Source of the DNA: Echinostoma caproni
Lineage: Eukaryota; Platyhelminthes; Trematoda; Plagiorchiida; Echinostomatidae
DNA length: 11,494 nt
Assembly: GCA_900618425.1 (NCBI GenBank)
Contig: UZAN01048101.1
Location: 5,415 to 16,908 of the forward strand
Direction: 5' to 3'
The notes under the pieces: model-generated
The model's input: the letters and a program-made list of their open reading frames with translations, nothing else
Databases searched by the model: none
What the model was told of the DNA's origin: nothing
Part shown: positions 1-7,603 of the stretch, one piece after another
Numbering within the stretch: the first letter of the stretch is position 1
How the letters are laid out: each line of letters begins with the position of its first letter
Translations under genes and position numbers: made by a program

Positions 1-345
1 GGAATCCACAATTGAACATGTGTACACGGAATTGTTTATAAGGGACGCAAACATCTCTGTGAGTGAACCAGCGCCATATTTGGGCATAAACGAAGGTAGA
101 CCATCGAGGCCTACGGCACTCGTGAGTTTTGTAGTTTTAAGATGATTCATCTCTTCATGATTTACTGATTTTACGGGAGATAGATAATCTGCGGGGTATG
201 GAGATAGGAGATAATTTGAAGGATAAATGAATACAGCCTTAAGTCTGTCCACGTCATTAGTTTTGTTCAATGTCCGTTTCTTCTGTCCGCACATCAATCT
301 CGTCTCTTGCCATAACTGTCGAATATGTCCAGCTCGCTGTTTCTT
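1..345 (-). mobile_element. LINE (non-LTR retrotransposon) ORF2 fragment, pre-RT/RT entry region
   Basis: The minus strand is open for 115 codons from 345 to the left edge, with no stop. An upstream linker contains LWQE and, a few residues on, CGQKKR. It is followed by AVGLDGLP (codons at 94-117), then SLTEMFASLINNSV and VDS at the edge. This matches, in order and spacing, the conserved segment leading into LINE reverse transcriptases: an 'aPGPDGIP' turn, then a helix like 'L..lfN.Sl' before the 'P..W' step. The catalytic core (palm, YxDD) would lie beyond position 1, so function cannot be judged here. In frame, TGA at 346-348 interrupts the reading, 16 more codons follow, and TGA recurs at 397-399, so the copy is probably dead. 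A polypyrimidine-AG at 189-190 could mimic a splice acceptor, but the frame is open across it. The family is likely CR1/RTE-like; the clade cannot be fixed. The overlapping plus-strand frames are shadows. Confidence 0.62.
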
Positions 346-719
346 TCACTCAGACTGTCTGTTCTCTAGTAAAAGGCTTTTGCATTGCGGCTTTCTTCAG
401 ATATGCCTATAAATAGTTCACATCCCCTCTGGGATTGTTTGCTTCAGCTTTCTAGAAAACGACAAATAAACCTAGCGAATTTTTCAACGTCTGGTTGTGT
501 CAAATTTTGTCTTTTAACTCAGCTACCCGCAGATAATTGCCCAACACAGTGAAAAATGGGATTTAATACCTATCACTGTCTTCCACCATCGGACAAGCTC
601 GTTTGGTCGACAAAATACACATATATATTTAAGAGGGGGAAGGCGAACACTGAGTACTTGTATTTACTGTTTCGTTTCGATTCAGACTACGACTCGCTGT
701 CAAATGATAATTCGTGTGA
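346..719. other. Upstream flank of the LINE fragment, no intact gene
   Basis: On the minus strand this should hold the preceding part of LINE ORF2 (endonuclease and linker) if the copy were long. All three minus frames are broken by stops every 10-35 codons and I recognise no endonuclease motif. The first 16 codons upstream of the stop at 346-348 may still belong to the element. The copy is therefore either 5'-truncated near 400 or decayed beyond recognition. A short TATA-like run sits at 622-633. Confidence 0.3.
622..633 (+). promoter_or_regulatory. TATA-like motif upstream of the 720 open frame
   Basis: The sequence tatatatttaag lies 87 bp upstream of the ATG at 720, with a TCAGACT initiator-like word at about 682-688. 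Such A/T runs are frequent in this window, so this is only suggestive of a pol II promoter. Confidence 0.12.
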
Positions 720-1124
720 ATGAATTGGGTCTGCTTATGCCTCGCACTATGGTTTGCGTCGCACCCGTTTGCCCGTCAATCCCGCGTTCCTCATTGCATT
801 CACAATCGTTGCGTAAATTTTATCGATTTCCATCAGTCGATTGAATATATATATATATATATATGTTCAGTTTGGTTATGCAGCAGGATGCTGCCGGTGA
901 ACGGATGCAAAAGACAAACCAATGTGGAACGAGTTTTGACGGGGCTGGAACCGCCGATAGACAGGAGGTTGTCCGTTGAGAGCATTCAGTTTCAATCTTA
1001 CAGAGAAGGAGAATGTAAACACTATGAACCAAACTGTCCAGCAATACCTGAACAAAGTGAACTGAGTGGCAAGTTGCCGCTGATTTTGCAATATTGTAGT
1101 TCTTTTCCTGTTACCAATTTGTAG
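720..1124 (+). CDS. Unrecognised 134-codon open frame with signal-peptide-like N-terminus
   Basis: This is an ATG-to-stop frame, preceded directly by an in-frame TGA at 717-719, so the ATG is the first possible start. Residues 3-13 (WVCLCLALWFA) form a hydrophobic core, followed by SHPFA, a plausible signal-peptidase site. The rest is cysteine-containing and matches no family I know. An (AT)10 microsatellite lies inside the frame and gives a YIYIYIYI-type run, which would be unusual in a constrained protein. The start context is weak (T at -3). About a quarter of an open frame this long is expected by chance in a window of this size and composition. The frames on the minus strand across the same bases are shadows. 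Alternative: a chance frame in intergenic DNA, which I think is more likely. Confidence 0.2.
   Translation: MNWVCLCLALWFASHPFARQSRVPHCIHNRCVNFIDFHQSIEYIYIYICSVWLCSRMLPVNGCKRQTNVERVLTGLEPPIDRRLSVESIQFQSYREGECKHYEPNCPAIPEQSELSGKLPLILQYCSSFPVTNL
845..864. repeat. (AT)10 dinucleotide microsatellite
   Basis: Ten perfect AT units, directly visible. The run is likely length-polymorphic and lies within the 720-1124 open frame. Slippage of one unit (2 bp) would shift that frame. Confidence 0.95.
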
Positions 1125-1714
1125 TGTATGCATATTGATACAGTTTTTAGTAATTGGGAATCAATCAATCAAAGACATGCCATAAAGCACATAGAGCACG
1201 GGGAAATGCAGGTGTCGGTTTCATATTTCGAACCTCCGAGGCGGTAATTTGGTGATGCCAACACTCGACCACTACCACCATTGTACATATGTTCGAAAGA
1301 ATCATAAGGGATAACATAAGAGAACTGTAAATCTCTGTAATTGTTTAAACAAAAAGTGCTCTATCGGTCATATTTTGGAATCCATTCGCAAATCGGTTAT
1401 TCCATTCCACAGAAGATAGATAAAGGCTAAACTATGAATGCAGTATGGATAAATGGAGGTTTTGTGTTATCTCATTTCTTCTATACCATCTACACAGCAA
1501 GTAAGACCTCCTCACCCCTCAACATTGATCAGTGTGCATCAATTGCATCGTCAGCAATTTTCCTAGAAAATCGAGCACTCCATATTCTGTATTTATTTAC
1601 AAAACAAAATTTCTTCCGTAAGCATATCGCAGCCTCGTTAGTTAGAACTGGGTAAAACAAATAATCAAAATTTGTTCGATTGTTGTGAATCGTACCGTTG
1701 GATTCCGGGAAGTG
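1125..1714. other. Mostly non-coding segment with weak pol III boxes and one candidate short exon
   Basis: No recognisable gene. It contains a degenerate A/B box pair on the minus strand (1224-1271). A possible first coding exon lies at 1413-1500 on the plus strand: an acceptor-like pyrimidine run ending in AG at 1411-1412, ATG at 1434 and a GTAAGA donor at 1501. The only long plus-strand frame (1434-1655) has no recognisable domain. Confidence 0.3.
1224..1271 (-). other. Degenerate internal pol III promoter (tRNA/SINE-like A and B boxes)
   Basis: On the minus strand, TGGTCGAGTGT (1261-1271) matches the A-box consensus TRGYNNARNNG at 10 of 11 positions. GGTTCGAAATA (1224-1234) matches the B-box core GGTTCGA but lacks the closing CC. 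The start-to-start distance is 37 bp, shorter than a functional tRNA but within the range of worn SINE heads. No target-site duplication or acceptor pairing was found, so this could be coincidence. Confidence 0.2.
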
Positions 1715-1953
1715 TTAGGCACCCTAAAAGACAAAATAAAGGGCTGATTGTGTCAGGGATTAGGAATCACCGCGGCTTTGATAACTTCACTGAACTGCTG
1801 GATGATAGCTTCTGTTCTCATACAATTGGCGCTCAGGTCATTGTGGATGAGCGACTGCGGGCAAACTTCGAATTTATTTTTCTGATTCGTTTCATCGATT
1901 TTGTCCCATGACATATACGTCATTGTTTCGAGGATCGGGAACAAGCCGCGCAC
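1715..1953 (-). CDS. Candidate coding exon(s), unrecognised protein, possibly with a 47-bp intron
   Basis: The minus frame from 1953 downward reads about 60 codons whose third positions look clearly richer in G/C than the surrounding DNA. Residues such as MSWDKIDETNQKN and an amphipathic EAIIQQFSEVIKAA helix look protein-like. At 1771/1770 the frame meets GTGATT. A CTAAT/CTGAC branch-like stretch and a pyrimidine run ending in TTTTAG at 1724-1725 follow. Splicing would add Gly-Ala and a TAA stop (1715-1717). Unspliced, the frame continues to a TGA just before 1753. AACAG precedes 1953 but has no good pyrimidine tract. Short introns are known in trematodes. The plus-strand frame over the same bases (1672-1911) is also open, so a chance origin is quite possible. 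I recognise no family. Confidence 0.22.
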
Positions 1954-2024
1954 CTGTTCTTTTCAATTTCCCCCCCACTGATCGTACAAACCATGCTCGT
2001 ATCCATTTGGACTTATTCAGATGC

Positions 2025-2254
2025 ACTGACTAACTGACTGACTAACTGATTGACTGACTGACTGATTGACTGACTAACTGACTGACTGACTGACTGACTG
2101 ACTGACTAACTGACTGACTGACTGACTGACTGACTGACTAACTGACTGACTGACTGACTGACTGACTGACTGACTGACTGACTGACTGACTGACCCGACT
2201 AACTGACTGACGAACCGACTGACTGACTGACTGACTAACTGACTGACTGACTGA
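2025..2254. repeat. Imperfect (TGAC)n tetranucleotide microsatellite
   Basis: About 230 bp of TGAC units. Point variants TAAC occur at 2031, 2043, 2075, 2107, 2139, 2200 and 2236, and TGAT at 2047 and 2063. The segment 2195-2219 is disrupted by an extra C plus GAAC and CGAC units, which shifts the register by one base. Four consecutive TAAC variants (2043-2139) are exactly 32 bp apart, pointing to duplication of an eight-unit block as well as single-unit slippage. Confidence 0.97.
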
Positions 2255-3891
2255 ACTAAGGCATAAAGTTGAATTATTCAATTTCGCTCAAGTATTTAAC
2301 TGGAATGACTCGGTTACTAAAAACGGGCTGGGATCACAATTACGTTTGCCAAGAAAATGCGGAGCAGTGGTCCGGTTGTATGGGAACCTGTCGGTAGCAA
2401 CCGTCATGGTTTAATTGTTTGACAAACGTATACACAAAAATACTTGGTTGTGGTTGAGACCTGTCGGTGGATTGGAGTGCAACCAAGGGATATTCGACTT
2501 GTGTTTACTCAGCACAGCCTCAGTTCACCAATTCGTACAATTTCTCCCCCAGACTGACAGCGCGCAATCAAGCAAAACTAGGGATGTATCACCGTGTGAA
2601 ATTCCTTACTTGCCGTACAGGTGATTGATTTGGTGTTAGATCCTTATAGGAATGCTTGGATTAACCACAACCAAAGAAAACCGAAAAACAACAATGTTTC
2701 AGTTGCCGACATTTTGACCCTCTTGGAAGGCTTTTTCTGGTGCATTGAACATTCTTTTCTATCAAAGTGAGAATAATCTGTCCTGTGAGCAGCGTTAAGT
2801 GGAGTTATGCGCTGGATGTTAAGCGGTACTGCAAGCGATATGATCCAGACACAATAAGCATTTGATCAGCTTGATTAAGAAGCAGTGGAATGTGGGAGAT
2901 TGAGCGGGGGAACAAAATCGGTTATATTTAAGTGTTGCGCAACATTTCCAGAATGTTGTGGTAAAATTTGATCCCTGTTCACGCGGAAACCTCATCATCT
3001 ACGCTTTAACCGTTCTAATCTAAAAATGAGAATTTTGAATATGATAAAAATATTTCAATCCAAAATTGCATTATACAATCTCAGTGTTTGTTTCAACCGG
3101 CATGCTTAGTTCACTCACGTGCAGTTAGACAGGTTTGGGGGAAAGTTAAAACTCATTGGACTGGTTGAGAAACAGGGTTTGGTCCTAGTTTGAACCGGTC
3201 AAAGGATTGCAAACATTTATGGCTTCTCGGTTTCTTTATTACCATGCGGTGTTTCTTAAGCACCACTTCCTCTCAAATCGATTCTTATTTGTAAAAGCTA
3301 AATGCATATAACGATAAACTAAATTTTAATGAATCCATTTATCCAGTGCACTACCGGATTTACTTTTTACACTTGGTTTTCGCAGCACATGCATCTGAAT
3401 TTAAATTTCGGCGGTCTAGTCCACCAAATGCTACAAAGATTCGCCACATAATCACCCATAGCTTCAACGGATTGAGTGGGGAAACCACGTATGCAAATAA
3501 ACATTCTTTTCCACATAGCAGTGTCAGCCTCAGCGGTTATCTTTGATGAACTAAGAGCACTGCATTTGGTCACGCAAATGTGTTTTGCGCCTGTTGAGTA
3601 CCCGGATAGACCGATATACTACCAGCAAAACGTCCAAGTCACTATTTCAATAGGTCCAAGTTTGTATTTATAATAATATCATCATCATGAAAGCAAATTG
3701 AAAGTGCCTCAAGTCCTATACATATATCAACAAAGCCACTTCTTAGGAGTTCGCCTTTTGTTACTGGATACGTTCGTTCTGTGATGCAATATACCACACA
3801 ATCAGTAGGTGACCGACACAGCAAACGGCCTAATCGTTTCAGTATCGGAACAGAACGCAATCATCGGGTTATCGAACTGCCGACCATTTGA
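2255..3891. other. A+T-rich sequence without a recognisable gene
   Basis: Open frames on both strands reach 60-85 codons (for example minus 3367 to about 3622, and plus 3346-3546 and 3476-3673). They overlap each other in opposite directions, mostly lack ATG starts and contain no family motif I know. This number is what chance predicts. A 10-bp direct repeat, acctgtcggt, lies at 2386-2395 and 2459-2468. Nothing else stands out. Confidence 0.4.
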
Positions 3892-3905
3892 GAAATAAGT
3901 ATTTC
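3892..3905 (+). repeat. Left target-site duplication of the SINE-like element
   Basis: gaaataagtatttc; pairs with the copy at 4186-4199, with one difference at position 4 of the repeat. Confidence 0.55.
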
Positions 3906-3920
3906 AATTTCAAAGGGAAA
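3903..3920 (+). repeat. Left arm of inverted repeat inside the element
   Basis: ttcaatttcaaagggaaa is the reverse complement of 4145-4163 apart from a single inserted base in the right arm. It overlaps the end of the left direct repeat by three bases. Within the region just right of it, caaag/ctttg (3911-3915 and 3921-3925) also forms a small stem. Confidence 0.6.
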
Positions 3921-3964
3921 CTTTGACGTTTAAATAGAAAATAAAAAGCCGTCTGATCAGCTGC

Positions 3965-4039
3965 ACCAAGGTGGCTGAGTGGGTAGTATGCTTGTGTTCT
4001 GGCTGTGCTTAGGTCCCGGGTTCGAGGCCTAGTTGGAGT
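3965..4039 (+). other. Degenerate tRNA-like head of the SINE
   Basis: The A box TGGCTGAGTGG (3972-3982) and B box GGTTCGAGGCC (4019-4029) both match the pol III consensus fully. The box spacing is 47 bp, close to a true tRNA. The T stem pairs at 4 of 5 positions. The acceptor stem is largely unpaired (about 4 of 7, including wobbles) and no clean anticodon stem forms, so this is not a working tRNA gene. The parental tRNA cannot be named from what remains. Confidence 0.6.
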
Positions 4040-4088
4040 GATAGATTCGCCAGTACTGCTCATAAGATCCAACCAGTTCAAAACAACT

Positions 4089-4106
4089 ATCCAGGGCTTC
4101 CTGGAT
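4089..4106 (+). repeat. 7-bp hairpin in the SINE body
   Basis: atccagg and cctggat pair perfectly around a 4-nt loop, gctt. It sits 50 bp after the tRNA-like head and may be a structured part of the element's RNA. Confidence 0.4.
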
Positions 4107-4144
4107 TTTGAGTTTAAGCTTCATTTGCTTTAAACACGACGAAT

Positions 4145-4163
4145 TTTCCCTTTTGAAATTGAA
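4145..4163 (-). repeat. Right arm of inverted repeat inside the element
   Basis: tttcccttttgaaattgaa complements 3903-3920 with one extra T. A second smaller inverted pair, cttcatttg (4119-4127) and caaatgaag (4181-4189), also lies in this 3' part and overlaps the right direct repeat. Confidence 0.6.
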
Positions 4164-4185
4164 TTAAATCCTTTGTTTCACAAAT

Positions 4186-4199
4186 GAAGTAAGTATTTC
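4186..4199 (+). repeat. Right target-site duplication of the SINE-like element
   Basis: gaagtaagtatttc; 13 of 14 bases match 3892-3905. Confidence 0.55.
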
Positions 4200-4502
4200 G
4201 CTGTGTTTCCACGTTTATGTTTGTGTTCGCTCGCACTCACATGCACACACGCATGCACCATTTTGCGCGGGGCTAGACTGGACTGACGATACCTTGATGT
4301 TCAATCACAATTCAATATTATTCATATCATTTTCATATAAACGCACGTATGAAAAACCGTGTCATGGTTTGCCGTGAAACTACAATGATTGAAGACAGTG
4401 GAGATGTCAAAACTGTGATTAAAATTCAACTAATGTAGACGAACTGAGGTGAATTTGTTTTGGGTATATTACGCGTATATTGCGAAAGCAATACGAAAAT
4501 GC

Positions 4503-4525
4503 TAATAAAATAATAAAATAAATAA
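4503..4525. repeat. A/T-rich octamer tandem, taataaaa x ~2.5
   Basis: Two exact taataaaa copies (4503-4510, 4511-4518) and a partial third. Overlapping AATAAA words here would mimic plus-strand polyadenylation signals, but no gene leads into them. Confidence 0.7.
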
Positions 4526-4996
4526 CTTCGCTGTTTACTCCATTTTGCTGTCCAAATCAGAAATTTGAATGATCGTATCTTTCAATTCTCTGCCCAATAG
4601 CTACCCATATATTTGTGTGATCGCGTTTGGTGGTTGTTTTATGCACTTTTTAATTTTTCCATATATCAAATCATAGGCTACTTCATGATCTGTTCCTCAT
4701 TATATCATTCTTTGGGAGAGGAAGTTGTTTCATGTAATCCCGTTGATCGTAATCCTAACAACTCCATGTTGGGACAGCAAAAGTCAGTGGGAGAGAGGGC
4801 AAACAGTTGCGGTGTGAAACGTTCAATCAAAAACTGAAGGACACTGGCTCAACCCCAATGCTAGTTTGCAGAAAGCCTGAGGGATTTTGGTTTGAGTTGG
4901 GCGATCGAGGAGGATACAGATACGCGTTATTTTGACGGAAGATGAGAATTAAACTGCATGATCTCGGTGGTGTGATGGTGCCCCTTGGTCAGATGA

Positions 4997-5188
4997 CTAT
5001 CGGTGGTAGGCGTCGATCCACGCGTTACGTTTACGCTCGTTGGATGAGATAATTCTGATGATTCGTAGCAGGTAGTTCGAGGGGAGGTTGGCCATCCTGT
5101 CTAATCTGTCACTCCTTTTTAAACCTGCAAGATATAGTCGAGGTTCTTTAGGATGTGGAATGATAAAGAACGCGGTCCTTTTAGGTTG
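4997..5188 (-). mobile_element. Candidate LINE ORF2 C-terminal tail (or host terminal exon)
   Basis: The minus frame gives 63 codons from 5188 to a TAG at 4997-4999. Its second half uses many C/G-ending codons, unlike the flanks. The C-terminal part reads DRMANLPSNYLLRII and then SNERKRNAWIDAYHR. This resembles the end of RTE/CR1-type LINE proteins, where a 'GH..RM....P' stretch is followed some 20-30 residues later by an 'R+RGRP...W.D' stretch. The GH and GRP residues themselves are missing, so it is eroded or only similar. The frame begins exactly after a strong acceptor-like run, tttctatctctag (AG at 5189-5190), so a host terminal exon is the main alternative. No reverse transcriptase core lies upstream on the same strand (5190-5450). 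Confidence 0.33.
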
Positions 5189-5328
5189 CTAGAGATAGAA
5201 ACGTGGTTTGGTGGTTACGAAAGTCCTTTAAAGAGCGCTTTTGATAAGTTAAGGTTTCAACTGGCTAACTTGCTTTCATGTTTGTGGTAGAGACTAGGCA
5301 ATGTTGTAAAGCTGTGTGAATCCTCGGT

Positions 5329-5377
5329 GAGGGTTTCTCGCCACCTATCTGTGAAGGTGAACAGATATATAACCCTC
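5329..5377 (+). repeat. Two-storey hairpin
   Basis: An outer stem gagggtt/aaccctc (5329-5335 with 5371-5377) encloses an inner stem tatctgt/acagata (5346-5352 with 5361-5367) with an 8-nt loop. Both 7-bp stems are perfect and are separated by an asymmetric internal loop of 10 and 3 nt. No known RNA family is recognised. Confidence 0.4.
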
Positions 5378-7174
5378 GGCAAATACGGTGGAGAACAGTA
5401 AAAAGCTGCACTGATTTTCGGGTATTGACTTTATTCCTCTAAACTAGCGTGCGGTGTTTTGTTTTCAATAGATGATTTGTGAGCATCAGTCTGACCACAA
5501 ATCACTGATCCGAATCATGAGTTGGTGCAGTAACAAGGAATTCAAACAAAACTTAAGACGTCTTTGGCTACTTTAGGTGAGCTTCATTGACTTCCGTTGC
5601 AATGTGTTAAACAATGACAAATACGTGAACATGTAAATGTTACAATTATTGAAGCTCTGATTATCTCGGAGTCAAGTCTGTTCCGATGTGCGTTTATGGA
5701 AAAGTCAGACAGTATGCAATGTCGGAGGTTACACATAGCATTCATATAAATCCCTCTGAGGGCTTAAACCCGGGAGCGACGCGTCTTCTCCATGCACAGT
5801 GAATTGCGGGATTTAATGATCCAAACCGTAATGAAAACTGAAGTGTTGCTTTGTGAAATCAAATTACAAAGTGTTAAGTTACGTTCCATAAAACTTTGAA
5901 AGAAACCAGAATTAGATCAGTGGAAACCATGGGTTTAACAAAGAAACTTGAAATGACAAATTGGATAGAAACAAATTAAAATGTTGAATTCCTGGAGTAG
6001 TATCCAGTGCTTTTTTCTAAGCAACACACAGCGGTGAAGAACCATTCTTTGTTCAACCGGGAACAGAGACTGAAGGACCGACCAAGCAGTTCAAAGTGAA
6101 TAAAATGGTAATTGTTTTGATTAACCTGTAACATGTTTTCCAATATCTGTCGGTATTCACTCCTTATTGTTTCCTTCAAACTGAACTGTAGTAGGTCTTC
6201 AGACCGCGATATTAATTATATACCGGTTCCCGAACTAAACGAAGCATGTACATTTTTCCCGTCTCCTCAGATTTATCCGTAACATTCGAGCATTATCAAT
6301 CATTCAGTGGAAGTTTTCAAATAATAGTCGGGAAAATCAGCTGGGAATTTTATTAAGGTTGTAAACTGAAGACGAGATACCGTTTTTCAAGAGAGTGATC
6401 TGGAACACCGCCAATGAGAGTTTCAGTGTGATGCGCTTTCTTTGTATGTCACGACATAAAGGCACTCAACTACTTAAAACGAGAATTCGAGGTGGGTGCT
6501 TTATACGATAGTTTGAAAGGCGTGATTTAACTGTTTTCCAACTGATCAAACCCGACATGAAAAGCGACACTAAAATAAATAGTTTTTCTTCTTTAGAAAC
6601 GAATGTTTTTGAGTTCGAAGCTTGACGCAACGGCGATTCCCCAACCGTCATTGTTGAATGACAAATCATACCCTCATGAAAGGTAGAACAGTCGTTTTAC
6701 TTTGTTCCGATATTCTACGTTCGTGGGTTCACTTCGCGCCCGATACCGGGACGAAATTGAAAACCGCGATTTCAAACCTATTTTACACCATTCTTTTCTC
6801 TTGTTCGGCAAGCTAGGTTATTAGTTTGCAAACGTTTCGTCACCAGCCCGAGAGGACATATGCATTATATGTGTGTGGATGTTTGCAAGTATCACGATGT
6901 TTTGAATACGTTTAGAAGGACTAATAATGAGCAGGCGGAAAAAGTAGCATGTTTTATTGATCGGGAATATCAGTCAGGTGGAAACTTTGCTTGCTTGTAA
7001 GAGCTAACGTTGATTAAGGTAAATTACCTAATGCAGTTGGATACTTGTAACATGTTACCATAAAAATCTAATGTGAATAATATGTTACCAACATGATTTA
7101 AAACGTGCGGATATGCTCTCTCTGTTTCAGATTGCGCAGCGAGAAAACATTAAATTCATTTGTATTCCTCGTAA
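5378..7174. other. A+T-rich sequence without a recognisable gene
   Basis: Short frames such as minus 5976-6179 and 6466-6669 lack recognisable content. A 12-bp perfect palindrome, gtaacatgttac, lies at 7047-7058, and the word atgttacca recurs 30 bp later (7052-7060 and 7082-7090). A good splice-acceptor-like tract ends at 7130 (ctctctctgtttcag), but the 33-codon frame that follows it ends at TGA 7230 and is not recognisable. Confidence 0.4.
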
Positions 7175-7603
7175 CATTTCGAATGCTGTTGTGCTTTACG
7201 TGAAAATTGTAATAAATTTTGTCGCAAACTGACTCCCAATTATGCTGTAATCTCATCAAAGAATACGGAACCGGTTGTCTATAGATACGGAATCCAAATA
7301 ATGCCGTGCTCGAAGGCTCGACTATATGTCACTGGTTTTTGCTCTGGTGCTATCGTATACAAATTGTCGAGGTCCGCTTACGGAAATCAGGAAGCTCTTT
7401 GTTTCAAACGACGAGTTTTGTGTGCAAACTTTCAGTTGAATAAACTCAAGTTTGTCGCGTACATCAATAGTGATGCTTTTGGAAGAAGGCGAATCACATA
7501 TAAGGAACATTTTTTTCTCGTATCCACTGCCGTTTGGCAAATGTTTGATGAACAATTACTATGCCCAAAACAGATACTTATTTTACAAACACACTTTGAT
7601 TAG
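7175..7603 (+). CDS. Longest ATG-containing open frame, unrecognised, probably fortuitous
   Basis: The frame is open for 142 codons after TAA at 7172-7174 and ends at TAG 7601-7603. The first internal ATG is at 7301, leaving 100 codons. The product is rich in Cys, Lys, Arg and Phe, with no signal peptide, membrane segment or motif I know. Third-position composition looks like the background. About 0.1 frame of this length is expected by chance here, so it is borderline. No promoter or polyadenylation signal is placed convincingly around it. The minus-strand frame 7322-7555 is its shadow. Confidence 0.15.
   Translation, partial: HFECCCALRENCNKFCRKLTPNYAVISSKNTEPVVYRYGIQIMPCSKARLYVTGFCSGAIVYKLSRSAYGNQEALCFKRRVLCANFQLNKLKFVAYINSDAFGRRRITYKEHFFLVSTAVWQMFDEQLLCPKQILILQTHFD

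Larger units (their letters stand above)
3892..4199 (+). mobile_element. tRNA-derived SINE-like insertion with target-site duplication
   Basis: A segment of about 280 bp (3906-4185) carries a tRNA-like head with both pol III boxes (3965-4039). It is bracketed by the direct repeats gaaataagtatttc (3892-3905) and gaagtaagtatttc (4186-4199), which match at 13 of 14 positions, as expected for an L1-type target-site duplication. SINEs are transcribed by RNA polymerase III and moved by a partner LINE's reverse transcriptase; LINE remnants occur in this window. Odd points: the A box begins about 66 bp inside the 5' duplication rather than near the end, there is no poly-A tail, and the arms 3903-3920 and 4145-4163 form a near-perfect inverted repeat. 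A nested or fold-back origin is an alternative. The minus-strand open frame 3869-4081 is a by-product of this element. Confidence 0.55.

Noticed and set aside
227..412. Plus-strand 61-codon frame
   Set aside because: Overlaps the LINE fragment on the opposite strand and has no recognisable content; a shadow.
3367..3673. Overlapping frames on both strands in this segment
   Set aside because: Lengths are those expected by chance, starts are mostly GTG/TTG and no motif is present.
3965..4039. Functional tRNA gene
   Set aside because: Boxes are perfect, but the acceptor stem and anticodon arm do not fold, so it is a retroposon head rather than a tRNA.
6609..6620. B-box-like agttcgaagct
   Set aside because: No A box within the expected distance upstream and two consensus mismatches.
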